This document shows, in pieces, positions 46,496 to 54,608 of a stretch of 64,000 bases of DNA (positions are counted from its first letter, which is position 1; each line of letters starts with the position of its first letter). Made by a program: the position numbers and the translations under genes. The DNA lies in the NCBI RefSeq assembly GCF_015062915.1, contig NZ_SUTJ01000004.1, positions 62,001-126,000 of the forward strand. Direction: 5' to 3'. The DNA comes from Methanobrevibacter thaueri (GTDB lineage Archaea; Methanobacteriota; Methanobacteria; Methanobacteriales; Methanobacteriaceae). Below the pieces are notes generated by a model. That model saw only the letters and a program-made list of their open reading frames with translations. It was not told the origin of the DNA and ran no database searches.

Positions 46496-47293
46496 ATGAA
46501 AGGTATAATTGGAGCAATATCCGGTGATATTATCGGATCAACAAAAGAACATCGCCCTATAAAAACAAAAGATTTTGAATTGTTTCCCCGTGGCTCAACC
46601 GCCACTGATGACACTGTCATGACATTGGCTGTTGCAAACTGGCTGATTGAGGATAAGGATTCACTTGAGGTTCTGGTGGATAATCTGCAGTTTTTCGGCA
46701 ACCTGTATCCAAATGCAGGCTATGGGGGAAGATTCATTCACTGGTTAGCTGCGGAAAAACCTGAGCCATACAACAGCTGGGCCAACGGATCAGCAATGAG
46801 GGTTTCACCATGCGCATGGGTTGCAAACTCTCTTGAAGAGGCACAGAAGCTTGCTGAAATGTCGGCCATTGTCACCCATGACCATCCTGAAGGAATCAAG
46901 GGGGCGCTTTCCACATGTGATGCCATTTATCTTGCAAGAACCGGCGCCGGCAAGGATGAAATCAAAAGCCACATTGAAGAGACATATGGATATGACCTTT
47001 CAAGAAATCTGGATGACATCAGAAGGGTATATGAATTTGACATTTCATGTGCAGGAAGTGTTCCTGAGTCCATTATCTCTTTTCTTGAAGCGGAGGACTT
47101 TGAGGATACCGTTAGAAACGCCATATCTCTTGGAGGGGATGCTGACACTCAAGCGGCTATTGCTGGAAGCATTGCATCAGCATACTGGGACGTTCCGTTT
47201 GACATGTATGAAAAGTCACTCGATTATCTTGATGAGACATTGCTTGCAGTCTACACTGAATTTGAAGGAAAGTTCATATTGCCAAATATTTAA
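46496..47293 (+). CDS. ADP-ribosylglycohydrolase family protein
   Basis: This 265-residue protein has the family metal-site motifs TATDDTVMT (D38, D39) near the N terminus and SLGGDADTQAA (D215, D217) near the C terminus, plus TAWANGSAMR-like WANGSAMRV. ADP-ribosylglycohydrolases remove ADP-ribose from proteins or small molecules. The actual target here is unknown, and no ADP-ribosyltransferase is nearby. The upstream region carries tandem repeats that could be operators. A 9-bp AT stem (47285-47315) covers its stop. Confidence 0.9.
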   Translation: MKGIIGAISGDIIGSTKEHRPIKTKDFELFPRGSTATDDTVMTLAVANWLIEDKDSLEVLVDNLQFFGNLYPNAGYGGRFIHWLAAEKPEPYNSWANGSAMRVSPCAWVANSLEEAQKLAEMSAIVTHDHPEGIKGALSTCDAIYLARTGAGKDEIKSHIEETYGYDLSRNLDDIRRVYEFDISCAGSVPESIISFLEAEDFEDTVRNAISLGGDADTQAAIAGSIASAYWDVPFDMYEKSLDYLDETLLAVYTEFEGKFILPNI

Positions 47294-47315
47294 GTATATT
47301 AAAATGTTAAATATT
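47285..47315 (+). terminator. Stop-codon AT stem after the ADP-ribosylglycohydrolase gene
   Basis: AATATTTAA (47285-47293, ending with the stop codon) pairs with TTAAATATT (47307-47315). All pairs are A-T and no T-run follows, so this is a weak candidate. Confidence 0.3.
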
Positions 47316-47331
47316 AATTGGTTGTGAATGA

Positions 47332-48873
47332 ATGAATAGGAAAATATTATTTACTTTTTTAATAGTTTTAACATTATTGTTATCCATTTCTTGCATTTCA
47401 GCTACAGATAATTTAACTGACACTGTTAGTTTGGATGATGATTCATCTGACATTGCGGATTTGGAAAATGATTCCAGTCCCGTTTTGCAGGAAGCTCCAA
47501 CTGATGATGGCTCAGATGAGGATAATAAGTCCTCTACTGTGATTAATGCCTCTGATGTGGAGACATACACTGACTTGAAGGACACTTTTACGGTTAGCCT
47601 TAAGTCAAATGGAACAGCTCTAGCGAATAAATCAGTTGAAATTATCTTGAATGGCGTCACATACAATGGAATCACGGATGATAAAGGTAAGTACAGCATA
47701 AACTTCAAGCTTAAGACAGGAAACTACACTGTTCAATACTTCTTCTATGGTGATGACAACTACACTGCATCCAATGGGACAGCTAAAATAATTGTCAATC
47801 CCGACATTGTAACATATTTGAAGGTTGTAGACAAGGATATCAATTATCGTCAAGGCCTGAAATCAATGTTTCAGTTGAAACTGACTGATATTTACGGTAA
47901 TCCTGTAAAAAGCCAATATGTTAAGATTAATGTCAACGGCAAGACATATAATGTCAAAACCAGTGCAAGCGGTGTTGCAACTATTTATCTAAGCCTTAAG
48001 AAGGGAACATATACTGTTTCATATTCCTTTGCAGGTTCAGGATTATACCTGGCTTCATCAGGAACATTTAAAATAACCGTAAAGCCCGCCTTGAGCAAGG
48101 GAAACGGATATTGGGTTAACAAGTGGAGCATGAAGAAAGTCAATCTTAAAAAGCTTTCCAAAAAGGGAACCAAGCACATTTTCCTTCAGCATACTGCATT
48201 CTCCCATTATGGCAAGAACAAAGTCATCAAATGGATCAAGAAAGCCCATAAGTATGGAATCAAGGTTCATATATGGATGGCAGTATTCTACAATAACGGA
48301 AAGTATATTCACGCTTCAAGCAAGAAGGGTGTCTATAATTATGCCCACATGAACGAAAAAATCAAATTGGCAAAATACTACGCTTCATTCAAGGAAGTTG
48401 ACGGAATCCACTTTGACTACTTGAGGTTTGGAGGAAATGCATATAAGTACAAGAACGCTGCCAGTGCAATCAACTATTTTGTAAAGAAAGCATGCAGCGA
48501 GGTTAGAAGTGTGCATCCAAACATAATTGTTTCAGCGGCAGTGATGCCTGAGCCGTCTTCCATGAAATATTACTACGGTCAGGACGTTCCAACAATATCC
48601 AAGTATCTGGACGTTGTCATTCCGATGATTTATAAGGGAAACTATCATGCAAGTTCCAAATGGATTAAAAAGGTTACCAAAAAGTTCGTCAAGCAGACTA
48701 CGGGTTCCAAGATTTGGGCGGGACTGCAGTCATACAAATCCGATTGGAACATCAAGAAACTGTCCTACAGTGCTCTTTTGAAGGATGCCAAAAACGCCAA
48801 GAAGGGCGGAGCGGCAGGTGTTGTTCTGTTTAGATTCGGATTGTCCGCTTTATTGAACTTTAAGAAAATATAA
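47332..48873 (+). CDS. Secreted adhesin-like protein with a C-terminal glycoside-hydrolase-like TIM barrel
   Basis: This 513-residue protein has a signal peptide (1-24, MNRKILFTFL to CISA), two Ig-like repeats (about 70-150 and 160-250, each with an NG(K/V)TYN strand) and a C-terminal barrel from about 262. The barrel contains GIKVHIWMAVFYNNG and DGIHFDYLRFGG, in which D362 is a plausible catalytic acid or nucleophile. It resembles putative glycoside hydrolases of the GHL10/DUF4015 type, with about 250 residues of barrel. It is probably surface-bound and acts on glycans of the wall, partner cells or host (inference). Confidence 0.8.
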   Translation: MNRKILFTFLIVLTLLLSISCISATDNLTDTVSLDDDSSDIADLENDSSPVLQEAPTDDGSDEDNKSSTVINASDVETYTDLKDTFTVSLKSNGTALANKSVEIILNGVTYNGITDDKGKYSINFKLKTGNYTVQYFFYGDDNYTASNGTAKIIVNPDIVTYLKVVDKDINYRQGLKSMFQLKLTDIYGNPVKSQYVKINVNGKTYNVKTSASGVATIYLSLKKGTYTVSYSFAGSGLYLASSGTFKITVKPALSKGNGYWVNKWSMKKVNLKKLSKKGTKHIFLQHTAFSHYGKNKVIKWIKKAHKYGIKVHIWMAVFYNNGKYIHASSKKGVYNYAHMNEKIKLAKYYASFKEVDGIHFDYLRFGGNAYKYKNAASAINYFVKKACSEVRSVHPNIIVSAAVMPEPSSMKYYYGQDVPTISKYLDVVIPMIYKGNYHASSKWIKKVTKKFVKQTTGSKIWAGLQSYKSDWNIKKLSYSALLKDAKNAKKGGAAGVVLFRFGLSALLNFKKI

Positions 48874-48889
48874 TATTTTATTTCTTAAA
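48859..48889 (+). terminator. Stop-codon stem-loop after the glycosidase-like adhesin
   Basis: TTTAAGAAA (48859-48867) pairs perfectly with TTTCTTAAA (48881-48889), with the TAA stop in the 13-base loop. It may be a first 3'-end element before the terminator at 48981. Confidence 0.5.
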
Positions 48890-48980
48890 AACATAATCTT
48901 TAAATGGATCAGGTGATGTCGCACATGTTCATGAATTTTCCCCAGAAATTTCATGCTACGTTCCTGATAGCCAATCAGTT

Positions 48981-49027
48981 GCATTGAATAATTAAAAATA
49001 CTATTCAATGCTTCCATTTCTTTTTTT
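48981..49027 (+). terminator. Hairpin plus T-run between convergent genes
   Basis: GCATTGAATA (48981-48990) pairs perfectly with TATTCAATGC (49002-49011) around 11 bases. A T-rich tract ending in seven or more T residues follows to 49027. Two weaker hairpins (48930-48955 and CTGAT/ATCAG near 48964) lie just upstream. The 241-base gap has no gene. Confidence 0.6.
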
Positions 49028-49114
49028 ACCATTCAAATTTCAACAATCATCCAGTTTTTGCAATTTTATAAATGACTGAAATATTCGTTTAGATAACAAT
49101 AACATTTTGTCAAG

Positions 49115-49897
49115 TCATTTTTTTCTCTTCTTTCTGTTTTTTAATTTTTTCAATTGGTTCATGAAACGCTCATCATAGTTTCTTGCAATGTCCTCGTACT
49201 TGTTCCAGATTCCGATTGCGGTTTCAGGTATCACTTCACGCTTGTCCTCACTGAACTTGGTGTAGGTGTGCATCATCTCCTTTGAATCGGATATTATCAG
49301 CTTTACGAATGGAATGTCTGCCTTTTGAATGTTAATGTCATTTTTCTTGAATAACTTTATGATATCCACTTCTTCATTGTTGATGTAGCATGTCGGTGAA
49401 GCGAGGATGTTTATCCTTAAATCAGACCTGTTTTGCAATGCCTTGACCAGTGCTTCCCCTTCCCCTTCGAAGAGGAATCCTATTCTCATGTTTATGGAAT
49501 CCCTTGCCCTCTTGATGATTTCCAATTCCTGGGCAATGATTTTCTCAACACCGTATATTCTCCAAATTGGGGCTTGAACCTGGCTCATACCGTTTTCGTA
49601 GACATATGTCAATCTTGTGATTGTATCGTCAATTTCTGCATTCAACCTTTCCTTTTCACGTGTCAGGACCTCTACCGGTGATTTCACATTATATGTCAGT
49701 GGCCTTCCGTCCTCGATTTCAATGAAATTCTTTTCACTTAACTTCTTCAAAACATCATATATTTTACTGCGAGGAATGCCTGATTTTTCTGATACTTCAA
49801 CTGCAGTTGCTGATATTAATGAGGTGAGTGTTACATATGCTTCGGCCTCATACATTGTCAGTCCTATTCCCTTAAGTGTAGCTATATTCTCGTCCAT
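49115..49897 (-). CDS. TrmB family transcriptional regulator
   Basis: This 260-residue protein has an N-terminal winged helix (about 8-70) with LTMYEAEAYVTLTSL and the recognition region KSGIPRSKIYDVLKKLSEK. A coiled linker near 78-95 and a C-terminal effector-type domain to about 240 follow. The very C terminus is Lys/Arg-rich. TrmB-type proteins sense sugars or other ligands; the signal here is unknown. It is divergent from hcp, and a shared inverted repeat lies between their promoters. A minus-strand TATA box near 49921 would give an almost leaderless transcript. Confidence 0.88.
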   Translation of the reverse strand: MDENIATLKGIGLTMYEAEAYVTLTSLISATAVEVSEKSGIPRSKIYDVLKKLSEKNFIEIEDGRPLTYNVKSPVEVLTREKERLNAEIDDTITRLTYVYENGMSQVQAPIWRIYGVEKIIAQELEIIKRARDSINMRIGFLFEGEGEALVKALQNRSDLRINILASPTCYINNEEVDIIKLFKKNDINIQKADIPFVKLIISDSKEMMHTYTKFSEDKREVIPETAIGIWNKYEDIARNYDERFMNQLKKLKNRKKRKK

Positions 49898-49927
49898 GTT
49901 TTTTATTATTTCTTTAATAATATATAA

Positions 49928-49970
49928 TTGTTACTTTTCACCCTTACGAAGTGACAAAATCTTTATATAT
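49928..49970. promoter_or_regulatory. Inverted-repeat operator and TATA box between the TrmB-type gene and hcp
   Basis: TTGTTACTT (49928-49936) and AAGTGACAA (49949-49957) form an inverted repeat with one mismatch and a 12-base spacer. It abuts the hcp TATA box TTTATATAT (49962-49970) on one side and the minus-strand AT-rich TATA of the regulator on the other. hcp transcription would start near 49993, 22 bases before its ATG. Confidence 0.55.
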
Positions 49971-50014
49971 GCTTCAAGTCAACTTATAATTATAACTAAA
50001 AAGAGGTTATTATT

Positions 50015-51322
50015 ATGGCAGAAGGATTAGATATGTTTTGTTATCAATGTTCCCAAACCGCTAAAGGTACCGGATGTACTGTTAGTGGAGTTTGCGGTAA
50101 AAAACCAACAGTTGCAAGATTACAGGATAACTTGATCTTCACTATGAAAGGAATCAGTGCATACAACTACAATGCAAACGTTTTAGGAAAATTCAACCCT
50201 GAAATAGACGCATTCCTAACCAAAGGATTATACACTACATTAACAAACGTCAACTTTGATGTTGAAGACTTAGTTGCACTCGCTTTAGAAGCAGGAAAAG
50301 TCAGCGTTGACGTAATGAGATTACTCAAGGACGCACACATCGAAGCATACGGCGAACCGCAACCAGTGGAAGTTAAAGTCGGAGCACAGGAAGGACCAGC
50401 AATCATCGTAACCGGTCACGACCTAAAAGCATTGGAAGAACTGTTAAAACAGGTTGAAGGAACTGACATCAAAGTCTACACCCACTCCGAAATGCTACCT
50501 GCACACGGATACCCTGGACTCAACAAATACGAAAACCTCGCAGGTCAACTCGGTGGAGCATGGCACGACCAAAGAACAGTCTTTAAAAAATACAATGCGG
50601 CAATTGTTGGAACCAGTAACTGTGTATTGCCAGCACTTGACTCCTACAAGGAAAGAATGTTCACAATGGATGTAGCAAAACTCGAAGGAGTAAAAACAGT
50701 AGAAGATTACGACTTCTCAGAAGTAATTGAATGTGCAAAATCATTAGGATCATTAGAACCAGAAGAATTAACCACAATCACAACCGGTTGGAGTGCAGGA
50801 GCTATTGTAGAGCATGCTGACAAAATCAAGGAATTAGTCTTAGACGGTAAAATCTCAAGATTCTTCGTAGTCGGCGGATGTGACAAAGCAGCAAAACACA
50901 ACGACTACTACAGGGAATTCGTACAAAACTTACCTGAAGACACAGTCATCCTAACATTAGCATGTGGTAAATACAAATTCAACGACCTCGACTTAGGTGA
51001 CATTGAAGGTATTCCAAGATTACTCGATGTAGGTCAATGTAACGACACCATCGTAGCAGTTGACGTTGCATTAGCATTATGCGAACTGTTCGACATGGAA
51101 TTAAACGAATTGCCATTAACAATCGTTCTCTCCTGGATGGAACAAAAAGCAGCAGCAGTACTCTGGGCATTACTCTACCTCGGAAAAACCGACATGTGGA
51201 TTGGACCAGTTCTCCCTGCATGGTGTAACGACGATATCTTAAATGTTTTAGTTGGAAACTATAATTTAACTCCTACTTCTGGCAATGCTCTTGTTGACAT
51301 TAAAAGAATTATGGGAGAATAA
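50015..51322 (+). CDS. hcp: Hybrid-cluster protein (hydroxylamine reductase), short class III form
   Basis: This 435-residue protein has the N-terminal cluster motif C9-x2-C12-x8-C21-x5-C27 and the hybrid-cluster ligands in [22 protein letters not shown] and LACGKYKFN. Its length fits class III Hcp, which lacks a helical segment found in bacterial Hcp. Hcp reduces hydroxylamine or nitric oxide in vitro and protects anaerobes from nitrosative stress. AGAGGT precedes the ATG. The adjacent regulator and operator suggest inducible expression. Confidence 0.95.
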   Translation: MAEGLDMFCYQCSQTAKGTGCTVSGVCGKKPTVARLQDNLIFTMKGISAYNYNANVLGKFNPEIDAFLTKGLYTTLTNVNFDVEDLVALALEAGKVSVDVMRLLKDAHIEAYGEPQPVEVKVGAQEGPAIIVTGHDLKALEELLKQVEGTDIKVYTHSEMLPAHGYPGLNKYENLAGQLGGAWHDQRTVFKKYNAAIVGTSNCVLPALDSYKERMFTMDVAKLEGVKTVEDYDFSEVIECAKSLGSLEPEELTTITTGWSAGAIVEHADKIKELVLDGKISRFFVVGGCDKAAKHNDYYREFVQNLPEDTVILTLACGKYKFNDLDLGDIEGIPRLLDVGQCNDTIVAVDVALALCELFDMELNELPLTIVLSWMEQKAAAVLWALLYLGKTDMWIGPVLPAWCNDDILNVLVGNYNLTPTSGNALVDIKRIMGE

Positions 51323-51325
51323 GTT

Positions 51326-51652
51326 ATGAGTGATTTAAAAGCAAAAGCATTAGATATACAAAAATTAGTTGAGTATCAAGATGATACAGTAGTCAGCCGT
51401 GAAGTAATCAAAAAAGAGTTAGGTACAGTAACATTCTTTGCCTTTGATCAAGGCCAAGGATTGTCTGAACACTCAGCTCCTTTTGATGCAATGGTTCAGG
51501 TAATTGACGGTGAGGCTGAAATTACCATTTCCGGTGAAAAGCACACCGTCAAGGCAGGTGAAATAATCATCATGCCAGCCAATGAGCCACATGCGCTTCA
51601 AGCTGAAAACAGTCCATATAAAATGATTTTAACCATGATAAAAAGTGATTAA
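51326..51652 (+). CDS. Small cupin-domain protein
   Basis: This 108-residue single cupin has the motif LSEHSAPFDAMVQVIDGEAEI in place of the usual HxH-x4-E: H49 is present, the second His is replaced by A51-P52, and D54 may substitute. The second motif is IMPANEPHALQA (H89). With a reduced ligand set it could bind metal weakly. It starts three bases after hcp, so it is probably part of the same stress response. The target is unknown. Confidence 0.88.
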   Translation: MSDLKAKALDIQKLVEYQDDTVVSREVIKKELGTVTFFAFDQGQGLSEHSAPFDAMVQVIDGEAEITISGEKHTVKAGEIIIMPANEPHALQAENSPYKMILTMIKSD

Positions 51653-51664
51653 ATTCATTTTATC

Positions 51665-51672
51665 TTTTTTTT
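51665..51672 (+). terminator. T-run terminator after the hcp-cupin operon
   Basis: Eight T residues follow 12 bases after the cupin stop and just overlap the convergent methyltransferase stop. Confidence 0.5.
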
Positions 51673-52477
51673 ACTTTTTCCACCAGACCATTATCCAATC
51701 GGCCTTATCCTTGACGTTGAAGTATTTTCCATCCTCAAAGGTTAAAATCCTTTCAAGATAATCTCTTAACAATTCCTTTTCCTCATTGGAATACAAGTCA
51801 AGGCGGAACTTTCCATTGTCCATTGCCTCATCTATGCTTTCATATTCACGGTAATTGTTCAAGTCAAACCTTTCGACGTTTGCATAGATTCCCATGTTGA
51901 ATAATATGTTAAAGAAGTAATTGTAATCCGGAAAATCCTCTGTCTTTATACCAAGTTCCTTATCGAAGTCCTTTTCGATTTTCTTGTTTTCCGGTCCGAA
52001 GATGGTTATGAAAACGTATTTGTTAGCTATTTTATCCAATTCAGCCAGAACATCTTCTATTGGGATGATTCCATTCAATGACCTTGAGCAGACCACCACG
52101 TCAACGTCTCCTATCTCCTCATAGGTGATTTCCTCAATAGGCTTTAAAACAGTTTCAATATTGGTGATGTTATTCTCATTTGCCCTTTTTTCAAGATATT
52201 CAAGCATTTTGGGGGATGAATCAAGGCCTATGACCTTTTTTACTCTCTTGGCCAGTGGTATTGTGACTGATCCCTCTCCGCAGCCGACATCAAGGACAAC
52301 ATCATTCTCATCCAAGATTAATTTATCAAATAATGCATCCTGGTAGTCATCCTTTCGGGTTCTTTTGAAAAATCCAGGTGCAGCCTTGTCCCAGTCCTTA
52401 TTGACCTTGCCTTCCAGCCTTTCAGCCCAAAAGCCTGCCCAATCTATTTCATTAGGGTTTTCAATACATTGTTTCAT
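51671..52477 (-). CDS. Class I SAM-dependent methyltransferase
   Basis: This 268-residue protein has motif I VVLDVGCGEGSVTIPLA (60-76) and motif II VIGLDSSPKML. The C-terminal half contains VVVCSRSLNGI and is otherwise unassigned. A corrinoid or small-molecule substrate cannot be read from sequence. Its ATG overlaps the stop of the aldo-keto reductase gene (ATGA), so it is the third gene of a tightly coupled operon. Confidence 0.85.
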   Translation of the reverse strand: MKQCIENPNEIDWAGFWAERLEGKVNKDWDKAAPGFFKRTRKDDYQDALFDKLILDENDVVLDVGCGEGSVTIPLAKRVKKVIGLDSSPKMLEYLEKRANENNITNIETVLKPIEEITYEEIGDVDVVVCSRSLNGIIPIEDVLAELDKIANKYVFITIFGPENKKIEKDFDKELGIKTEDFPDYNYFFNILFNMGIYANVERFDLNNYREYESIDEAMDNGKFRLDLYSNEEKELLRDYLERILTFEDGKYFNVKDKADWIMVWWKK

Positions 52478-53490
52478 ATTATTGTCCTTCCTTCTAGAAC
52501 GTTCATGTAATCTTCATAATTCTCTTTTAAAAGCTCAGGAATGTCCAGTTCATATGGACAATTGTCAACGCATGCGTAGCATTCAATGCAGTCCTTTGTC
52601 TTGTGCATGGTCTGTTGGGTTTTCTCATCCATGTTAGGCTCTGTCGGAAAACGCCTAATCCAAAGTGACATTCTAGCGCATAGGCTGATGTTGATTCCTT
52701 CAGGGCATGGCATGCAGTATCCGCATCCTCTGCAGAAATTGTCACCAAGCACTTTTTTATCCTCTTCAATATCCTTCTGCAGGCTTTCGTCCACAAGAAG
52801 GTCGCTTGGCAATGACAGGAACTCTTCAAGTTCGCTCATGTGCTGAACTCCCCAGATTGGAAGCACATTGTCGAATTGATTCATGTATGCGAAACTGGCC
52901 TTTGCGTTTTTGAGAAGTCCTCCGCCCATTGCCTTCATGGCAATGAAACCCACATCAAGATCCTTGCACTTTTGAACAATCTTTAACTCTTCCTCTCCAC
53001 TTAAATAGGAGAATGGGTACTGCAGGGTTTCATAAAGTCCGCTGTCAAGGGCCTCATGAGCGATAGTGATTTTATGGGTTGTGATACCGATATGTTTGAT
53101 TAATCCTTCCTCTTTTGCTTCAAGCATTGCATTTGCCATTTCATCACCCTCTTTTGGGCAGAATGAAATGTTGTGGTGCTGATACAGGTCAAGGTAATCA
53201 GTTCTTAACTCCTTAAGGGAGGTTTCAAGATCATTCCAAAAGTCCTCTGGAGCCTCGGCAGCAGTCTTTGATGCCAGATATATTTTGTCTCTGACATCCT
53301 CAAATGCCTTGCCCAGCTTTTCCTCACTGTCAGTGTAGAAACGTGCAGTATCGTAAAAGTCAATTCCTGATTCATATGCCCTATTCAATATCGCAAGTGA
53401 ATCATCCATGTTTCTTCTTTGAATCGGCAGTGCGCCAAATCCAATCTTGTTCACTTCTAGATTAGTTTTTCCAAGTCTCACATTATCCAT
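52474..53490 (-). CDS. Aldo/keto reductase with two C-terminal [4Fe-4S] motifs
   Basis: This 338-residue protein has an AKR barrel with likely catalytic D47, Y52, K75 and H105/H106 (FYDTARFYTDSEE, YQHHN). A ferredoxin-like C terminus carries C253-x2-C256-x2-C259-x2-C262 and C301-x2-C304-x2-C307-x3-C311. The fusion suggests electron transfer from ferredoxin rather than NADPH alone (inference). It overlaps the TPR gene at its start by eight bases and the methyltransferase at its end by four. Confidence 0.9.
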   Translation of the reverse strand: MDNVRLGKTNLEVNKIGFGALPIQRRNMDDSLAILNRAYESGIDFYDTARFYTDSEEKLGKAFEDVRDKIYLASKTAAEAPEDFWNDLETSLKELRTDYLDLYQHHNISFCPKEGDEMANAMLEAKEEGLIKHIGITTHKITIAHEALDSGLYETLQYPFSYLSGEEELKIVQKCKDLDVGFIAMKAMGGGLLKNAKASFAYMNQFDNVLPIWGVQHMSELEEFLSLPSDLLVDESLQKDIEEDKKVLGDNFCRGCGYCMPCPEGINISLCARMSLWIRRFPTEPNMDEKTQQTMHKTKDCIECYACVDNCPYELDIPELLKENYEDYMNVLEGRTII

Positions 53491-54490
53491 AACCGTTCAT
53501 TTTTAAAATAACATATAAAATGATAATTATGATTAGGATTATGATTGATGTTCTTGCTGAGAAGAATTTTGTCTTTTTGAATTCCTTGTCCTTGACTTCT
53601 CCGGTTTTCATAATCCTTTCCTTTTCAAAGGAACATTTCTGATAAATCTTTTCAATGTCATTAGGCAATCTTCCATGCTCGTTCAGCATGTTGATGGTCT
53701 TGTTCAAGTATTTAACCGCTTCGCTGTCATCGCCCATGTTGACGCAGCAGAATGCCGCCTTATGGTTGAAGTTTGTGACCAGTTCCAAATCATCATCAAT
53801 TTTTCCTTCATACTGGATGCAGTTCTTATAGCATTTCAGAGCTTCCTTATATTCCTTCAGTTCATATAACGCATCGCCTTTTGCATTGAATGCGATAATT
53901 GTGTCTTCCTGAAGCAATGCCTTGTCAAGATACTCTAGAGCTTCACGGTTTTCACCGTTTTTCTGAAGCATCTGGCCCATGTACAAGTCTGTCTTTTGAT
54001 TTGAACCGAATTGACTTTCATACTGCTTGATGCTTTTCAAAGCTTCATCATAACGCTTTGCCTGAATCAATAATTCAATTCTGGCCATTATTACTTCTTT
54101 TTTTGACAATCGTGGCTTTTCAATGCTTGAATATGACTTGTACTTGTCCACTGCCTTATCCATATACTCAAGGGCTCCATCAACATCGCCCTTGTTGAAC
54201 CTTGACATTGCCTTGTCGCACAATGCATTGATGGAGCGTGGCTGCTGTTCTAGATACTCGTCAAAGTACTTTTCGCCGTAATCCCCATTGTCATGAGTGG
54301 AATCGTAGTACTGATAGTACATTCCCTTCTCTTCAAGTGCAGGCAAATGTCCGTTTTCAATTAATAAGTCTAAAATAGCTATGTATGATTCAGCATCATC
54401 TTTCCCGTGTCTTTTCCTAGCTAATTTAAGAGCTTCTTTTTCATTTCCTTCGCTAATGTATTTCTTAGCGCTTTCAACATATTCGCTCAT
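53483..54490 (-). CDS. Tetratricopeptide-repeat protein with a C-terminal membrane anchor
   Basis: This 335-residue protein is largely helical, with TPR-like repeats such as ALEYMDKAVDKYKSY, AKRYDEALKSIKQYE, NREALEYLDKALLQ and KEYKEALKCYKNCI (about 90-290). A final hydrophobic helix (about 308-330, IIILIIIIILYVILK) makes it tail-anchored. TPRs bind partner proteins. It is the first gene of the operon with the aldo-keto reductase and methyltransferase and may hold a complex at the membrane (inference). Confidence 0.85.
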   Translation of the reverse strand: MSEYVESAKKYISEGNEKEALKLARKRHGKDDAESYIAILDLLIENGHLPALEEKGMYYQYYDSTHDNGDYGEKYFDEYLEQQPRSINALCDKAMSRFNKGDVDGALEYMDKAVDKYKSYSSIEKPRLSKKEVIMARIELLIQAKRYDEALKSIKQYESQFGSNQKTDLYMGQMLQKNGENREALEYLDKALLQEDTIIAFNAKGDALYELKEYKEALKCYKNCIQYEGKIDDDLELVTNFNHKAAFCCVNMGDDSEAVKYLNKTINMLNEHGRLPNDIEKIYQKCSFEKERIMKTGEVKDKEFKKTKFFSARTSIIILIIIIILYVILKMNGYG

Positions 54491-54608
54491 TATACCATCC
54501 TAATATTTAAGTAATTTTGATTGAACAACTACTCTCACTATATTTATATATTTTTAGTTAAATAAATAATAGTACTTATTTTTATTAATTTAAAACTGTG
54601 ATGATTAA

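Noticed and set aside
48850..49032. 60-codon minus-strand frame between the adhesin and the TrmB-type gene
   Set aside because: It covers several palindromes, has no ribosome binding site and resembles no protein; it is likely chance.
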